Assembly: GCA_016872605.1 (NCBI GenBank)
Contig: VGZI01000004.1
Location: 40,544-104,543 of the forward strand
Origin: Planctomycetota bacterium
GTDB lineage: Bacteria > Planctomycetota > Planctomycetia > Gemmatales > Gemmataceae
DNA length: 64,000 nt
Direction of reading: 5' to 3'
Position numbers and translations under genes: made by a program. Below are positions 44,425 through 54,236 of this stretch, one piece after another. Below the pieces are notes generated by a model. That model ran no database searches. It had not been told where the DNA came from and saw only the letters and a program-made list of their open reading frames with translations. The stretch's first letter is position 1. Each line of letters opens with the position of its first letter.

Positions 44425-45564
44425 ATGAGCCAGATCGAGTTGCGCCCCGGCCTTGCCGACGTTCCCGTCGCCGAGTCAGCCGTCAGTTTCATCGACGGCA
44501 AGAACGCACGCCTGGAATACCGCGGCATCGCCGTCGAGACCCTGGCGCGCTCCAGCTGCTTCGAAGAAACCACCTACCTCCTGCTCAAAGGCGATCTCCC
44601 GACGCAGAAGCAACTCGCCGATTTCGACGCCGAGTTGCGCGGCCATCGCCGCATCAAGTTTCGTCTGGCCGATCTTATCAAGTGCTTGCCGGAAACCGGG
44701 CATCCGATGTACGCGATGCAGGCTGCCGTCGCCGCCATGGGCATGTTCTACCCGGCTCGCGACGTGACCAACGCCAAGAGCAACTGGGAATCGGTGGTCC
44801 GTTTAATCGCCAAGTTGCCGACCGTCACCGCTGCATTCCATCGCATCCGCCACGGCGATGAGCCGATCGAGCCGCGCGACGATCTCGACCACGCGAGCAA
44901 CTTTTACTGGATGTTGTTCGAGAAGGAGCCGTCAGCGGCGGTGCGCAAGGTCATCGACGCCTGCCTGATCCTGCACGCCGAACACACCATGAACGCGTCC
45001 ACGTTTAGCGGCCGGGTGACGGCATCGACGCTGGCCAACCCGTACACCGTCATCAGCGCCGCCATCGGTACGCTCACCGGGCCCTTGCACGGCGGCGCCA
45101 ACGAAGAAGTCCTCGACATGCTCCACGAGATAGGCGACATCCAGAACGTTCGCCAATGGTGTGACGACGCCATCGCCAACAAGAAGAAGATCATGGGCTT
45201 CGGCCATCGCGTCTACAAAGTGAAGGACCCGCGCGCCACCGTGCTGCAAGACCTGGCGGAACGTGTCTTTGTCGACACCGGTCGCCCTGCGCAATATGAC
45301 CTCGCCGTCGAGATGGAAAAGGTGATGGCCGACAAGCTGGGGCCGAAGGGGATTTATCCCAACGTCGATTTCTATTCGGGCATCGTCTACAACGCTTTGG
45401 GCATCCCGTCCGATCTCTTCACGCCGATCTTCGCCATCGCCCGCGTTGCCGGCTGGCTCGCCCATTGGCTCGAACAACTCAACGGCAACAAGATCTACCG
45501 CCCGGAGCAAATCTACACCGGCAAACGCGAAGCCCCCTACGTCCCGCTGGCGCAGCGGCCGTGA
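44425..45564 (+). CDS. gltA: Citrate synthase
   Basis: A 379-residue type II-like (short, dimeric-type) citrate synthase: condenses oxaloacetate and acetyl-CoA. Active-site motifs are HTMNASTFSGRVTASTLAN (His), GPLHGGANEEVL (His), GFGHRVYKVKDPRA and YPNVDFYSGIVYNALGIP (Asp). The ATG follows CAAGGAG at 6 bp. The gene is alone, followed 13 bp later by a family E-like palindrome. 2-methylcitrate synthase is the main alternative. Confidence 0.95.
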   Translation: MSQIELRPGLADVPVAESAVSFIDGKNARLEYRGIAVETLARSSCFEETTYLLLKGDLPTQKQLADFDAELRGHRRIKFRLADLIKCLPETGHPMYAMQAAVAAMGMFYPARDVTNAKSNWESVVRLIAKLPTVTAAFHRIRHGDEPIEPRDDLDHASNFYWMLFEKEPSAAVRKVIDACLILHAEHTMNASTFSGRVTASTLANPYTVISAAIGTLTGPLHGGANEEVLDMLHEIGDIQNVRQWCDDAIANKKKIMGFGHRVYKVKDPRATVLQDLAERVFVDTGRPAQYDLAVEMEKVMADKLGPKGIYPNVDFYSGIVYNALGIPSDLFTPIFAIARVAGWLAHWLEQLNGNKIYRPEQIYTGKREAPYVPLAQRP

Positions 45565-45576
45565 CATGCTCTGATG

Positions 45577-45634
45577 AGCCGGAAACGCAGCAAGCGGCTT
45601 CGCACGACACTCCGCTTGCTTCGTACGCCGCTCT
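45577..45634. repeat. Family E palindrome, divergent copy
   Basis: Arms GAGCCGGAAACGCAGCAAGC and GCTTGCTTCGTACGCCGCTC with several mismatches; between convergent citrate synthase and glycosyltransferase genes. Related to 18103-18151. Confidence 0.65.
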
Positions 45635-45644
45635 ATGATGGGCC

Positions 45645-47231
45645 TTATTCCACTCGTTCAATCACCGCCATTTCACACAAACCCAGCGGTCGCCGCTCCA
45701 CCATGCGCAGATGAGCCGGAAGGTGTCGCGCCAGCGTCTCCGGCGAGTTGCGATGGCCGAACAGGATGACCGTGCGCGGCGCTTGGTGAAGCGTTACGAC
45801 GAGGTTGTCGATCTCTTTGCTGCGAAACGTGTGGAAATCAGATCGGCCGACATAGAACGCGACCGAGTCGACATTGCGCGGGAAGCAGACGATCGGCACC
45901 TTCGGATCACCGCACATTTTCTCTATCATCTGCATGTCGCTGACCGGTGATTTTTGCCCGGCATACACGGGAATCGCGTAGTAATGCGAGAATGCAAGCG
46001 CCAGCCAGCACAGCGCGACCGAACCGATGAACCAGCGTGATTCGCACCAGCCGGTGCGTGCGGCGAAACAGCCGAGCGCCAGGCACAACGGCGGAAACGC
46101 CGGCAGAATGTACGTCGGCAGCTTGCTCCCGGCCAGCGAGAAGAAAAAGACGCACCATGCGCCGGCCAACAGCAAATAGCCGACGGCTGGACAACGCGCA
46201 TCGGCCGCATCGGCATCCAGCGATGTCAGATAACGCCACAGCGGCCAGGCGAAAAAAAGCGTCGGCAGTAATCCGAAAAGCACGATCGGCACGTAGAACC
46301 ACACCGGACGAACGTGGTCAAACGGCTCGACAAAGCGTTCGATATTGTGCTGCCAAAGGAAATAGCGCACGAACTCCGGTCGCTGCCAGCACACTGCGCC
46401 GTACCAGGGTAGATTGATGGCTGCGATAACCGCGAAGAATCCGAGCCAAGCAAGCCAAGTGACGCGAGCCGACGGTGCTAACATGCGATGCATCAAGAGC
46501 GGGACCAATACCAGGACCATGGCGATCGGGCCTTTGGTCAACACGCCCAGGCCGCAGGAAACGGCCGATGCGAACCACCAGCCGAGGTGGGCTTCGTCCC
46601 CGTCCTGAGCGAGACAGATCGTCAGCAGCGACGCGGTCACCCAGAACGTCAGCAATCCATCAAGCACCAGTAATCGGCCCACGCCGAGAAAAATCGGCGA
46701 GACGATCAAGAGCAGGGCTCCCCAAAATGCCGACCGTTCACCGACGATGCGCCGGCCGAGCAAGTATGTCATCATGACGGCGCCGTGCATCGCCAGTGCA
46801 GGCACCAGACGCGCCGCCCAATCATGAAAGCCGAAGATCGAAAACGACAACGCAACGAGCCAATAAAAGAGCGGCGGCTTGTCGAGATACGGTTGCTGCT
46901 GTAACGTCGGCACGATCCAATCGCCGCGCTCCAACATCTCACGCGGAATCTGCGCGTAGCGACCTTCGTCGGGCTCAAACAGATGAAACGACATGCTCGG
47001 ATATAAGAGTGCGCCGGACAGCACAAAAAGGATTAGAAACGATCGCCAGCACAAAGGCGTTGCGTCGGCCATCGGTCCAGCAAAAAGCACACGTGTCCAG
47101 ACGATCGGCAGCCAACCCAGCAGCGTCGCCGGCGTCTCGGCCGGCGTTTCGACAGCCGTGACCTTGATCGATACGTCTGACGGTAGTCTCGGTGGTGATT
47201 GGACTTCTTGCACGGCCTCGCCTCCTTGCAT
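45645..47231 (-). CDS. GT39-type membrane glycosyltransferase (ArnT/PMT-like)
   Basis: A 528-residue polytopic membrane protein of the dolichyl/undecaprenyl-phosphate-mannose glycosyltransferase family. It has an N-terminal FEPDEGRYAQIPREML motif (catalytic Asp-Glu) after TM1, PYLDKPPLFYWL, about eleven hydrophobic segments and a soluble C-terminal part. Such enzymes transfer a sugar from a lipid carrier to lipid A or proteins at the periplasmic face. The ATG at 47231 is chosen because upstream extension would translate the large palindrome at 47289-47460. Confidence 0.85.
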   Translation of the reverse strand: MQGGEAVQEVQSPPRLPSDVSIKVTAVETPAETPATLLGWLPIVWTRVLFAGPMADATPLCWRSFLILFVLSGALLYPSMSFHLFEPDEGRYAQIPREMLERGDWIVPTLQQQPYLDKPPLFYWLVALSFSIFGFHDWAARLVPALAMHGAVMMTYLLGRRIVGERSAFWGALLLIVSPIFLGVGRLLVLDGLLTFWVTASLLTICLAQDGDEAHLGWWFASAVSCGLGVLTKGPIAMVLVLVPLLMHRMLAPSARVTWLAWLGFFAVIAAINLPWYGAVCWQRPEFVRYFLWQHNIERFVEPFDHVRPVWFYVPIVLFGLLPTLFFAWPLWRYLTSLDADAADARCPAVGYLLLAGAWCVFFFSLAGSKLPTYILPAFPPLCLALGCFAARTGWCESRWFIGSVALCWLALAFSHYYAIPVYAGQKSPVSDMQMIEKMCGDPKVPIVCFPRNVDSVAFYVGRSDFHTFRSKEIDNLVVTLHQAPRTVILFGHRNSPETLARHLPAHLRMVERRPLGLCEMAVIERVE

Positions 47232-47288
47232 GGCAAGAAAGTGCCATACCCTGGCACGTCGTGTCAAGAGCGCCGCAAGGGTCGGGCC

Positions 47289-47460
47289 GTATTGGGGTGC
47301 ACGACATGGTTTGCAAACGGCACGGGAGGGCGAGGCTCCTGCCGAGCCGCGAGCCCGCGAAATACTCGATTTCGGACGAGTATCCTGTCGCTTCCGGCTC
47401 GGCAGGAGCCTCGCCATCCCGAAGCAGGCCACGCAGACCATGTCGTGCACCCGCCGTATT
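47289..47460. repeat. Large composite palindrome upstream of the GT39 gene
   Basis: Nested arms: inner GGCGAGGCTCCTGCCGAGCC near 47330-47349 and its complement near 47394-47415; outer GGTGCACGACATGGT near 47296 and ACCATGTCGTGCACC near 47437-47451. Total span ~170 bp, loop ~45 nt. It fills most of the gap between two minus-strand genes, which holds no other gene. Confidence 0.85.
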
Positions 47461-47489
47461 GTGTCCAGGCATGGATCGGAGCACTCGCG

Positions 47490-48830
47490 TCAGGAGGAAG
47501 ACGGCGACGGGTTCCACGGGCCAATCTGAACTTCCAGGATCTTGTGGCGGCGAACCTTGCGAACGACCACGCGGAGATGCCCGCGAACCATCGTCTCGCC
47601 CCCTTCGATGGGCTTGCCGAGGTGGCCGGCGATCCATTCGTCGATGGTTAGCGCACCGCCCGGAGGCAGATCGGTGGACAAGTCGAGATTGGTCAAGCGG
47701 TGGAACTTAGCCAGAGTGGCGCCGCCGCCAACAATCCAGTTCTGGCCCGAGGCGACAATCTGCGCTGGCAGGCGATCGTATTCGTCTTCGATTTCGCCGA
47801 CGAGTTCCTCGATCATGTCCTCGAGGGTAACCATGCCGACCACGGTTCCGTTCTCGTCGCGAACCAGGGCGATATGCGTACGATCACGCATGAGCGCTTC
47901 CAAGCACGTGGACACCGGTGCATCGTCTTCGAAGCTGGGGATCGTGCGCACAATCGAGCGAATCGTCGGCTCCTCCGGCGATAGGCGCATCAGGGCGATG
48001 ATATCCTTGAAATTGACGTACCCGATAATCGACTGTGGGTCCCCGGCACGTTCGGTGACCGGAAAGCGCGTGTGCATGTCCAGGTGAGCGGAAACCAGGC
48101 AGGCGGTGGTAGAACCATTGACGTCAAGCATGTGAATGCTCGCTGCCGGCAGCATGATCGCGCGAACCGGTTGCTGCGACATGGCGGCGGCGCCGAGAAT
48201 GATCTTCTCTTCCTGGGCGCCGATCAACCGGGACGTGCGCGCCAGCGCCACCGCCGCGCGCAATTCCTGCAACTCGCCGGCCTCCGAGGGCATCTGCGCG
48301 TCCAGACGCTTTTGCAAATGCCGTTCGCCCATCGCCATGATGAATGTGACATTCCATTCCAGCATCCGCACGATCGGCCAGACGGCGGTCATGAACCAGT
48401 ACATCGGCGGCGAGAGGCGCAATATCACCCATTCCTTGTTGCGCAAAGCAAATACTTTCGGGATCAACTCCCCGAAGACAATCGTAACGAACGTCAAGGG
48501 TAGGACGACGACGGCGATACCCAGCACTTCGGCGACTTCGATCGGCAAGCCGAAAGCGGTTGCGAAGTACGGCGCGAGCTTTTCCTCGGCGCCTGCGCCG
48601 CCGGTTGCCGCGGCAATCGCGCCGACCAGGGTAATTCCGAGCTGAATCGATGCCAGGCTGCCCTCCAGTTTTTCCTTCATGTAGAGCGCGGTACTGGCGC
48701 CAGAATGATTCTCGTTGAGTAGAACGTGAAGTCGGCTTGCCGTAATGGAGGCAAGCGCGATCTCATACGCCGCGAACACGCAATTGACGGCAATCATGCA
48801 CAGCATTACGAGAATTTCTACGGTCCACAT
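47490..48830 (-). CDS. CorC/HlyC (CNNM-type) membrane protein with CBS domains
   Basis: A 446-residue protein with an N-terminal DUF21/CNNM membrane domain (about residues 1-190, IAVNCVFAAYEIALASITASR), two CBS domains (near 215-340, PVRAIMLPAASIHML ... THIALVRDENGTVVGMVTLED) and a C-terminal CorC_HlyC domain (near 355-435). The family is linked to Mg/Co efflux or Mg transport regulation. It precedes the GT39 gene on the same strand and follows the CDF transporter, hinting at metal homeostasis. Confidence 0.9.
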   Translation of the reverse strand: MWTVEILVMLCMIAVNCVFAAYEIALASITASRLHVLLNENHSGASTALYMKEKLEGSLASIQLGITLVGAIAAATGGAGAEEKLAPYFATAFGLPIEVAEVLGIAVVVLPLTFVTIVFGELIPKVFALRNKEWVILRLSPPMYWFMTAVWPIVRMLEWNVTFIMAMGERHLQKRLDAQMPSEAGELQELRAAVALARTSRLIGAQEEKIILGAAAMSQQPVRAIMLPAASIHMLDVNGSTTACLVSAHLDMHTRFPVTERAGDPQSIIGYVNFKDIIALMRLSPEEPTIRSIVRTIPSFEDDAPVSTCLEALMRDRTHIALVRDENGTVVGMVTLEDMIEELVGEIEDEYDRLPAQIVASGQNWIVGGGATLAKFHRLTNLDLSTDLPPGGALTIDEWIAGHLGKPIEGGETMVRGHLRVVVRKVRRHKILEVQIGPWNPSPSSS

Positions 48831-48914
48831 GAGGAAATCTCCCAGCCAGGATAAGACACCGGCGATGGGTGTGCGTCGAGTCTCCGTGGGCTTCGACTTG
48901 CAACGCGTGCGTAT

Positions 48915-49832
48915 CTACTTCTGAGCTGCGATCGATTGGGCTTCAACGAATATGTGCTTGATCTCCGGGTGCAACGCGCGAATCGCCTTGTCGAGGCGGT
49001 CAATCGCCGCCGTCGTCTGTGCCGCCGTCAGATCGGGGCGAAACTCAATTTCGAGCGTCAGCAGCACATCCTGCGGTCCCAGGTGCATCGACAATGCCCG
49101 CACCAGACAATCGATGTCCGGATCAGCGACGACAATCTTGTTGATGCTGTCTCGCGTTCGTTCATCAACGCCCTCGCCGATGAGCAAGCCTTTGCTTTCA
49201 TAGGCCAAGAAGATCGCGACGAACCCGAGAATCAGTCCGATCACGACCGAGGCGATTCCGTCGAGAATGGGCATCTGCAAGTAGTCGCCAAAAAACACGC
49301 CGAGGAACGCGACGATCAACCCCATCATCGCGGCAGTGTCTTCGAACAGGACTGTAAACGTTGTCGGGTCCTTGCTTTGACGAATGGCCTCCCAGTATCC
49401 GAGGTCTCCCTTGCATTTGAGAAACTCGCAAAGCGCAATCCACCATGCCGTTCCCTCAATAACGAACGCCAGCCCTAGCACAACGTAATTGATAATCGGA
49501 TCTTTGGCGGCCGAGGGCTCCTGAATATGCACGATCCCCTCGTACATAGAGATGCCTCCGCCGACGGCAAAAATCAGGATGGCGACGATCAACGTCCAGA
49601 AGTACAACTCCTTGCCACGCCCGAAGGGATGTTCGTCGTCGGGCGGCAGCGAGCTCTGGTGGATGCCCCACAGGAGCAGCAATCCGTTGCCCGTATCGAC
49701 CAGCGAATGAACGCTCTCAGAGAGCATTGCTGAACTACCGGTGACGAACGATGCGACGAACTTCGTGGCCGCGATCGCGAGATTTCCTGCGATGGCTGCG
49801 TACACCACGACCTTGGAACCACTTGCTGCCAT
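48915..49832 (-). CDS. Cation diffusion facilitator (CDF) transporter
   Basis: A 305-residue metal/proton antiporter of the CDF family: SSAMLSESVHSLVDTGNGLLLLWG (TM2 HxxxD metal site, HSLVD), FEDTAAMMGLIVAFLGVF (TM5), and a cytoplasmic domain with the usual end IKHIFVEAQ. The TM2-TM3 part carries DDEHPFGRGKELYFWTLIVA, typical of the Zn/Fe group. The ATG follows GAGGATTC. Upstream of the CorC-type gene by 84 bp on the same strand, probably one transcription unit. Confidence 0.92.
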   Translation of the reverse strand: MAASGSKVVVYAAIAGNLAIAATKFVASFVTGSSAMLSESVHSLVDTGNGLLLLWGIHQSSLPPDDEHPFGRGKELYFWTLIVAILIFAVGGGISMYEGIVHIQEPSAAKDPIINYVVLGLAFVIEGTAWWIALCEFLKCKGDLGYWEAIRQSKDPTTFTVLFEDTAAMMGLIVAFLGVFFGDYLQMPILDGIASVVIGLILGFVAIFLAYESKGLLIGEGVDERTRDSINKIVVADPDIDCLVRALSMHLGPQDVLLTLEIEFRPDLTAAQTTAAIDRLDKAIRALHPEIKHIFVEAQSIAAQK

Positions 49833-50096
49833 GAATCCTCCTCGATCGCAGTACCACCAGCAACTCGGAAAAAGATAACCATATCTTAATGTTTCATCGC
49901 GCCAATGACCGTAAGGATCAAGGCCCGATCTCTGCCCGCATCTACATCAGGGATTATGGTGTGCGCTCCAACTTCCAGCGGCACCTGCCACTTCTGATGC
50001 TGGTGAAAGTTCGTCGTTTCCTGGCGTGATAGGCGAGAAGTGTGAGCTATAGTTGGTTTACACAGCCCTAGTGCCTGCGAGGGATCAGTCTGCGCC

Positions 50097-52778
50097 ATGG
50101 CCGCTCTGTCGATCGACAGCTTTGTGGATGGTCTACGGGACAGCCAACTGCTCGATGTCGCCCAACTCGAGGAAGTGGTCCGGCTTCGAAGCCGATGCGG
50201 CGATGCGTGGGCGTTGGCGCAGGACCTTCTGGACCGGGAATGGCTGACAGCGTATCAGCTCAACCAGATCTTCCAGGGCCACGCCGCGACGCTTACCATC
50301 GGCCCGTTCGTGATTCTTGAACGCATCGGCGAAGGGGGCATGGGCCAGGTCTTCAAAGCACGCCAGAAGATGCTCAGCCGCACCGTTGCGCTCAAGGTCA
50401 TTCGCAAGGAATGCATGAACAATCCGAAAGTCATTAATCGTTTCAAGCGAGAGATACGTGCTGCCGGCCAGTTGAGCCATCCGCACATCGTCCGCGCCTT
50501 CGACGCCGACCAGGTCAACGGCACCTATTACATCGCGATGGAGTACATCGACGGCGTCGACTTGGCCAAGTACGTGCGCGACAACGGCCCGCTTCCCATC
50601 AACCAGGCGTGTGAGTACATTCGGCAAGCGGCGCTCGGACTCCAGCACGCCTTCGAGCGCGGCATGGTCCATCGCGACATCAAGCCGGCGAATCTGCTGG
50701 TCGCCAAGGGGATTCCCAGCGAGCGACGCCGATCCAGCGGACTCATTCAGCGGCCCCTCAACTTGCCGCCGAAAACGACGCCCGGTGATTCGGGCATGAG
50801 CAAAGCGGACCTGCATCGAAGCAGTAGCCTGATTCCGCGCGCCGAGCTGGCCGAGCTTTACCCGTGGGGCGTCGTCAAGATTCTCGACATGGGATTGGCT
50901 CGCTGCACCGATCCGATCACCGGCGAGGCGTCGACCCACCTCACTCAGCTCGGCTCGGTGCTGGGGACTCCGGAGTACATCGCGCCGGAACAGGCGCGTG
51001 ATTCCCACGCCAGTGATGTCCGAGCCGACTTGTATAGTCTGGGTTGCACGTTTTACTTCCTGCTCACCGGCCAGCCGCCGTTCCCGTACGGCACGTTGAC
51101 GGAAAAGCTCTTGCAGCACCAGCTCGATGCCGTTCCCGCGGTCGATCCGATTCGCCGCGAACGGCTGACGACTTGGCGGCGCGAGCATCCTGACGCGAAC
51201 ATCACTGCCAACATGATGCACGTGCCCAAGCCCGTCGAAGAAATTCTGCTTCGCCTGCTCGCCAAGCATCCGGAAGATCGTTACCAGACGCCGATCGAAT
51301 TGGCCAACGAGTTGCAAGACATACTTCAGAAGCTGGCCGCGGGCACGCTCGACGATAAGCTGGAGCCTGTGCCGGAGCTCCCCCCGCCGCCCCCGAATTC
51401 CGAGCGGGCCGGCGCAGCCGATACGACGGAAGAAATCAGTCCCGTAGCCCACAAATCCGCGACGAAAGAAGATCCTCGCGGCGTCGGGCCGATGGTCGCG
51501 CTGGGCTTGGCGTCCTTGAGTGGATTGGCAGCGCTGATCGTCGTCACGGTGATGGCCGTCCTGATCCATCGAGCCAACCGCAGCGACGCCAGCATGCTCG
51601 ATCCCGATCCGCCTCCGAAGCCCCGAGCCGACGAACCGACGTGGAAACAAGCCGTGCGCCGCGCGCTGCAGAACCGGGCAACATGGGATGAAGCTCGCAC
51701 CGAATTACTTCGGAATCGCGCCGGCGCAGCCAATGGCCAGGCTAGGCAGATCGACGAATTGCTCTGGCGGATGCCGACGCCCTTCGACGGCCTGGATCGA
51801 AGCAAGTTCGGCCCCCCTCTGCCCGCGGACTTCCCCCGCGAGGTGGTGGGCATGTACGGCTTCGTCAAGGCCGGCATGATCAAGCCCGTCGCCTCCACGG
51901 TGATCAGTCCGAATGGCCGATGGCTTGTGGCGGCCGAGGACAATGGCTTGCGCTTCTTTGATTTGCTCGCCGCCCCCACGCCGATGCGCCCGCCGGGACA
52001 CAACGGCCGAGTGAATCACGTTGCCGTCTCGCCGGACGGCCGGCGGCTCGCCAGCGCCAGCGAAGACGGCACGGTGCGCGTTCTGGATACCGTGAGTCGA
52101 GCGCGGCTCACGACATTCGATCGGCACAAAAGCCCGGTGTCGCGCGTCGCCTTCCATCCCGATAGCTCGGTGATCGCCTCGGCCGGCCGCGACGGCACCA
52201 TCCGCATCTGGGATGCGCAGACGGGAGGCGAGTTCAGCATACACGACAGCCAAGTGGGTTACGTCACCGCGCTCACTTTTTCGCCAAGCGGACAGCATCT
52301 GTTTTGGTGCGGCGACAGCAATAGGATCCACTGGGCTGCCTCCCGCCCAGGTCCCACCAGCGCCGGTTCCATCGACGCAAAGCTCCCGACGGTGCGATCG
52401 CTGGCGTTTCAGCCCAACGGCACCATGCTGGTCGCCGCCGGCAACATGGGCTTCCTTCGCGTCCTCACCTGGGATGGCAAGATGCTGACCGAGAAGAGCG
52501 GCGTCAAGGCCCACGTCCAGCCGCATCAGGTGAATCAGATTGTCTTCGCACCGCATGGCAGATCTTTCGCCGCGGTCGGCGTCGATCCAACGATCACGCT
52601 GTGGGACGCGCAGACGCTAAAGCCGCAGCAGACGATCAATGCGCTGCGCACGCCGGGCCACAGCGCTGCTTACTCGCCAGATGGCCGACACCTCGCCGTC
52701 GGCGGCGCGCAGAACCAAGTGATCGTGCTGCGTCTTGCCCGCTTTGACATGGACGCCCTGAAAGCCGCCCTCGAGTAA
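50097..52778 (+). CDS. Membrane Ser/Thr protein kinase with WD40 sensor domain
   Basis: An 893-residue kinase. The N-terminal ~70 residues are helical. The kinase domain runs about 71-409: IGEGGMGQVFKA, VALKVI, HRDIKPANLL, then DMGLA in place of DFG, GTPEYIAPEQ, and DLYSLGCTFYFLLTGQPPF. A ~65-residue basic/Ser-rich insert lies between HRDIKPANLL and DMGLA. A membrane helix sits at ~463-492, then a linker and about seven WD40 repeats (600-890; LASASEDGTVRVLD, IASAGRDGTIRIWD). Cytoplasmic kinase, periplasmic WD40 domain is the expected topology. It stands alone. Confidence 0.93.
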   Translation: MAALSIDSFVDGLRDSQLLDVAQLEEVVRLRSRCGDAWALAQDLLDREWLTAYQLNQIFQGHAATLTIGPFVILERIGEGGMGQVFKARQKMLSRTVALKVIRKECMNNPKVINRFKREIRAAGQLSHPHIVRAFDADQVNGTYYIAMEYIDGVDLAKYVRDNGPLPINQACEYIRQAALGLQHAFERGMVHRDIKPANLLVAKGIPSERRRSSGLIQRPLNLPPKTTPGDSGMSKADLHRSSSLIPRAELAELYPWGVVKILDMGLARCTDPITGEASTHLTQLGSVLGTPEYIAPEQARDSHASDVRADLYSLGCTFYFLLTGQPPFPYGTLTEKLLQHQLDAVPAVDPIRRERLTTWRREHPDANITANMMHVPKPVEEILLRLLAKHPEDRYQTPIELANELQDILQKLAAGTLDDKLEPVPELPPPPPNSERAGAADTTEEISPVAHKSATKEDPRGVGPMVALGLASLSGLAALIVVTVMAVLIHRANRSDASMLDPDPPPKPRADEPTWKQAVRRALQNRATWDEARTELLRNRAGAANGQARQIDELLWRMPTPFDGLDRSKFGPPLPADFPREVVGMYGFVKAGMIKPVASTVISPNGRWLVAAEDNGLRFFDLLAAPTPMRPPGHNGRVNHVAVSPDGRRLASASEDGTVRVLDTVSRARLTTFDRHKSPVSRVAFHPDSSVIASAGRDGTIRIWDAQTGGEFSIHDSQVGYVTALTFSPSGQHLFWCGDSNRIHWAASRPGPTSAGSIDAKLPTVRSLAFQPNGTMLVAAGNMGFLRVLTWDGKMLTEKSGVKAHVQPHQVNQIVFAPHGRSFAAVGVDPTITLWDAQTLKPQQTINALRTPGHSAAYSPDGRHLAVGGAQNQVIVLRLARFDMDALKAALE

Positions 52779-52787
52779 GGTATCTTT

Positions 52788-52858
52788 AACGCAGAGTGCG
52801 CAGAGAACGCGGAGAGTTATCCGTTGGTACACTCCGCGTTCTCCGCGCACTCTGCGTT
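52788..52858. repeat. Family D palindrome (CGCAGAG type), copy 2
   Basis: Arms AACGCAGAGTGCGCAGAGAA (from 52788, to 52814) and the complement at 52832-52858, a perfect 27-nt match, loop 17 nt, 9 bp after the kinase stop. Confidence 0.9.
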
Positions 52859-52945
52859 TCGTTTCTTCATGAATCAGACCGAGTTGGCAAACGCACGGTT
52901 TCCGCATGTCACATCCGGTGATGTACCCATCCGTGTCTCTCGAAG

Positions 52946-53989
52946 CTATTTCGCTTCGAGGCGCAGCCGGATCGTCACCGGGAAGTGATCGCTGTAGCCG
53001 CGTTCGTTTTTCTCGTTGGCGCCGCCGAACCGCCAGGGGCGTCGGTTCTTGTCCTTGGGGCGGTAGAGCTCGTTGAAGACGGCCGCCGACTTCGGATCGC
53101 AGCTCCAGCCTTTGCTGTCGAGCAAGCCGGGCGAGACCACGATCTGATCGAAGATGTGCCATTGCTTGTAGTAATGCGTGCCGGATTCGTTGGCATCCTT
53201 GCCCGCGAAGGTGTTGAGCAGCTTGAGCGGGTTGCTGTTGCGCACCGCATTGGCGTCGCCGATGGCATTGAGATGCTCGACCACGCTGACGTCGGATGGG
53301 TCATCATTGAAGTCGCCGCTGATGAGAACGTCGGCTGCCGGATTGGTGCGATAAATGGCGTTGACCGCGCCGTAGATCTTGTCGGCGTAGTCGGCGCGAC
53401 CCTTCACTCCGCTTTCTTGGAGCCGAGACGTCCAATGCGAGGCGATGACGACGAGTTCGTGATCGTTGAGCTTGATATGGCCGACGAGAATGCGACGCAC
53501 ACGGTCGATCAGGCGCGTGCGGTCCTTGACGACGGGCAGCCGTGTCAGGATGGCCGGGGCGATATGCCGGCCGACACTCACTTCCTGCATGAGTAGATTT
53601 TCGTAGTGCAGCTTTTTGTCGGAGAGCTTGGCGTTCAAAGCCTGTCGCAGAAGCTCGGCAGCGCGAACGCTTTCCACTTCAACGAGGGCGAGGATGTCCG
53701 GGCCCTTGCCGCCGTTCATCTTGAGAATGGCTTCGGTCAACTTGGCAAGCTTGAGCTGGAGCAAGTCGGGTCGATCGGGGTAGAGCGCATCATACTCGCG
53801 ATCGCCAGGCCCGGTGCGTCCGTCGGCCTTGTCGTCGAAGAAATTCTCGACGTTCCAATGGCAAAAGAGGAATTCGGTCTGCGAGGTTACGGCAAGTTTG
53901 GGGAGCTTGGAAGAATCGCATCCCTGGGCAAAGACAAAAGCCAGGGTAGCGGCGAGAACCAGGGCCAATCGACATCCGTGACGCTGCAT
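52946..53989 (-). CDS. Exported endonuclease/exonuclease/phosphatase-family lipoprotein
   Basis: A 347-residue protein with a lipoprotein-like signal (FVFAQGCDSS, Cys near 24) and an EEP (DNase I-like) fold. Motifs: CHWNVENFFDD, LALVEVES (Glu), VVIASHWTSR, LISGDFNDD (Asp/Asn), YSDHFPVTIRL (Asp/His pair). Phosphodiesterase activity on DNA, RNA or lipid head-groups is possible; the substrate is unknown. The ATG at 53989 has AAAGGAG 6 bp upstream. It may release phosphate or nucleotides from extracellular nucleic acid. Confidence 0.86.
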   Translation of the reverse strand: MQRHGCRLALVLAATLAFVFAQGCDSSKLPKLAVTSQTEFLFCHWNVENFFDDKADGRTGPGDREYDALYPDRPDLLQLKLAKLTEAILKMNGGKGPDILALVEVESVRAAELLRQALNAKLSDKKLHYENLLMQEVSVGRHIAPAILTRLPVVKDRTRLIDRVRRILVGHIKLNDHELVVIASHWTSRLQESGVKGRADYADKIYGAVNAIYRTNPAADVLISGDFNDDPSDVSVVEHLNAIGDANAVRNSNPLKLLNTFAGKDANESGTHYYKQWHIFDQIVVSPGLLDSKGWSCDPKSAAVFNELYRPKDKNRRPWRFGGANEKNERGYSDHFPVTIRLRLEAK

Positions 53990-54031
53990 GACGACTCCTT
54001 TCGTTGAGAGTAGTGCACCGTCTACGATCCG

Positions 54032-54107
54032 TTGATGGATAGACGTAGGGTGCGTGCAACGCACCGATGAGCGGACCGGTGCGTTTCACGCACCCTGCAT
54101 CCATCAA
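54032..54107. repeat. Family B palindrome, copy 3
   Basis: Arms TTGATGGATAGACGTAGGGT and the complement ending CCATCAA at 54107, including the GGTGCGTGCAACGCACC core. One of three palindromes in a row in the 351-bp gap 53990-54340. Confidence 0.85.
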
Positions 54108-54173
54108 TCCATGGAAGCCAAAGCAGTAGTTCACCCGCCTCCACGAGGCGCGGCTGTGTAGCGGCTTCAAGAT

Positions 54174-54234
54174 CGTAGCGTGGACTTCAGTCCACTCGGT
54201 TTCCCCAGGCGCCGTGGACCAGAGTCTACGCTAC
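54174..54234. repeat. Palindrome CGTAGCGTGGACTTCAGTCC type
   Basis: Arms 54174-54195 and 54213-54234 with a few mismatches, second of three adjacent palindromes. Confidence 0.78.
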
Positions 54235-54236
54235 GC

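Noticed and set aside
50133..51650. 505-codon minus-strand frame opposite the kinase
   Set aside because: The plus strand encodes clear kinase motifs; the reverse frame has no recognisable domains.
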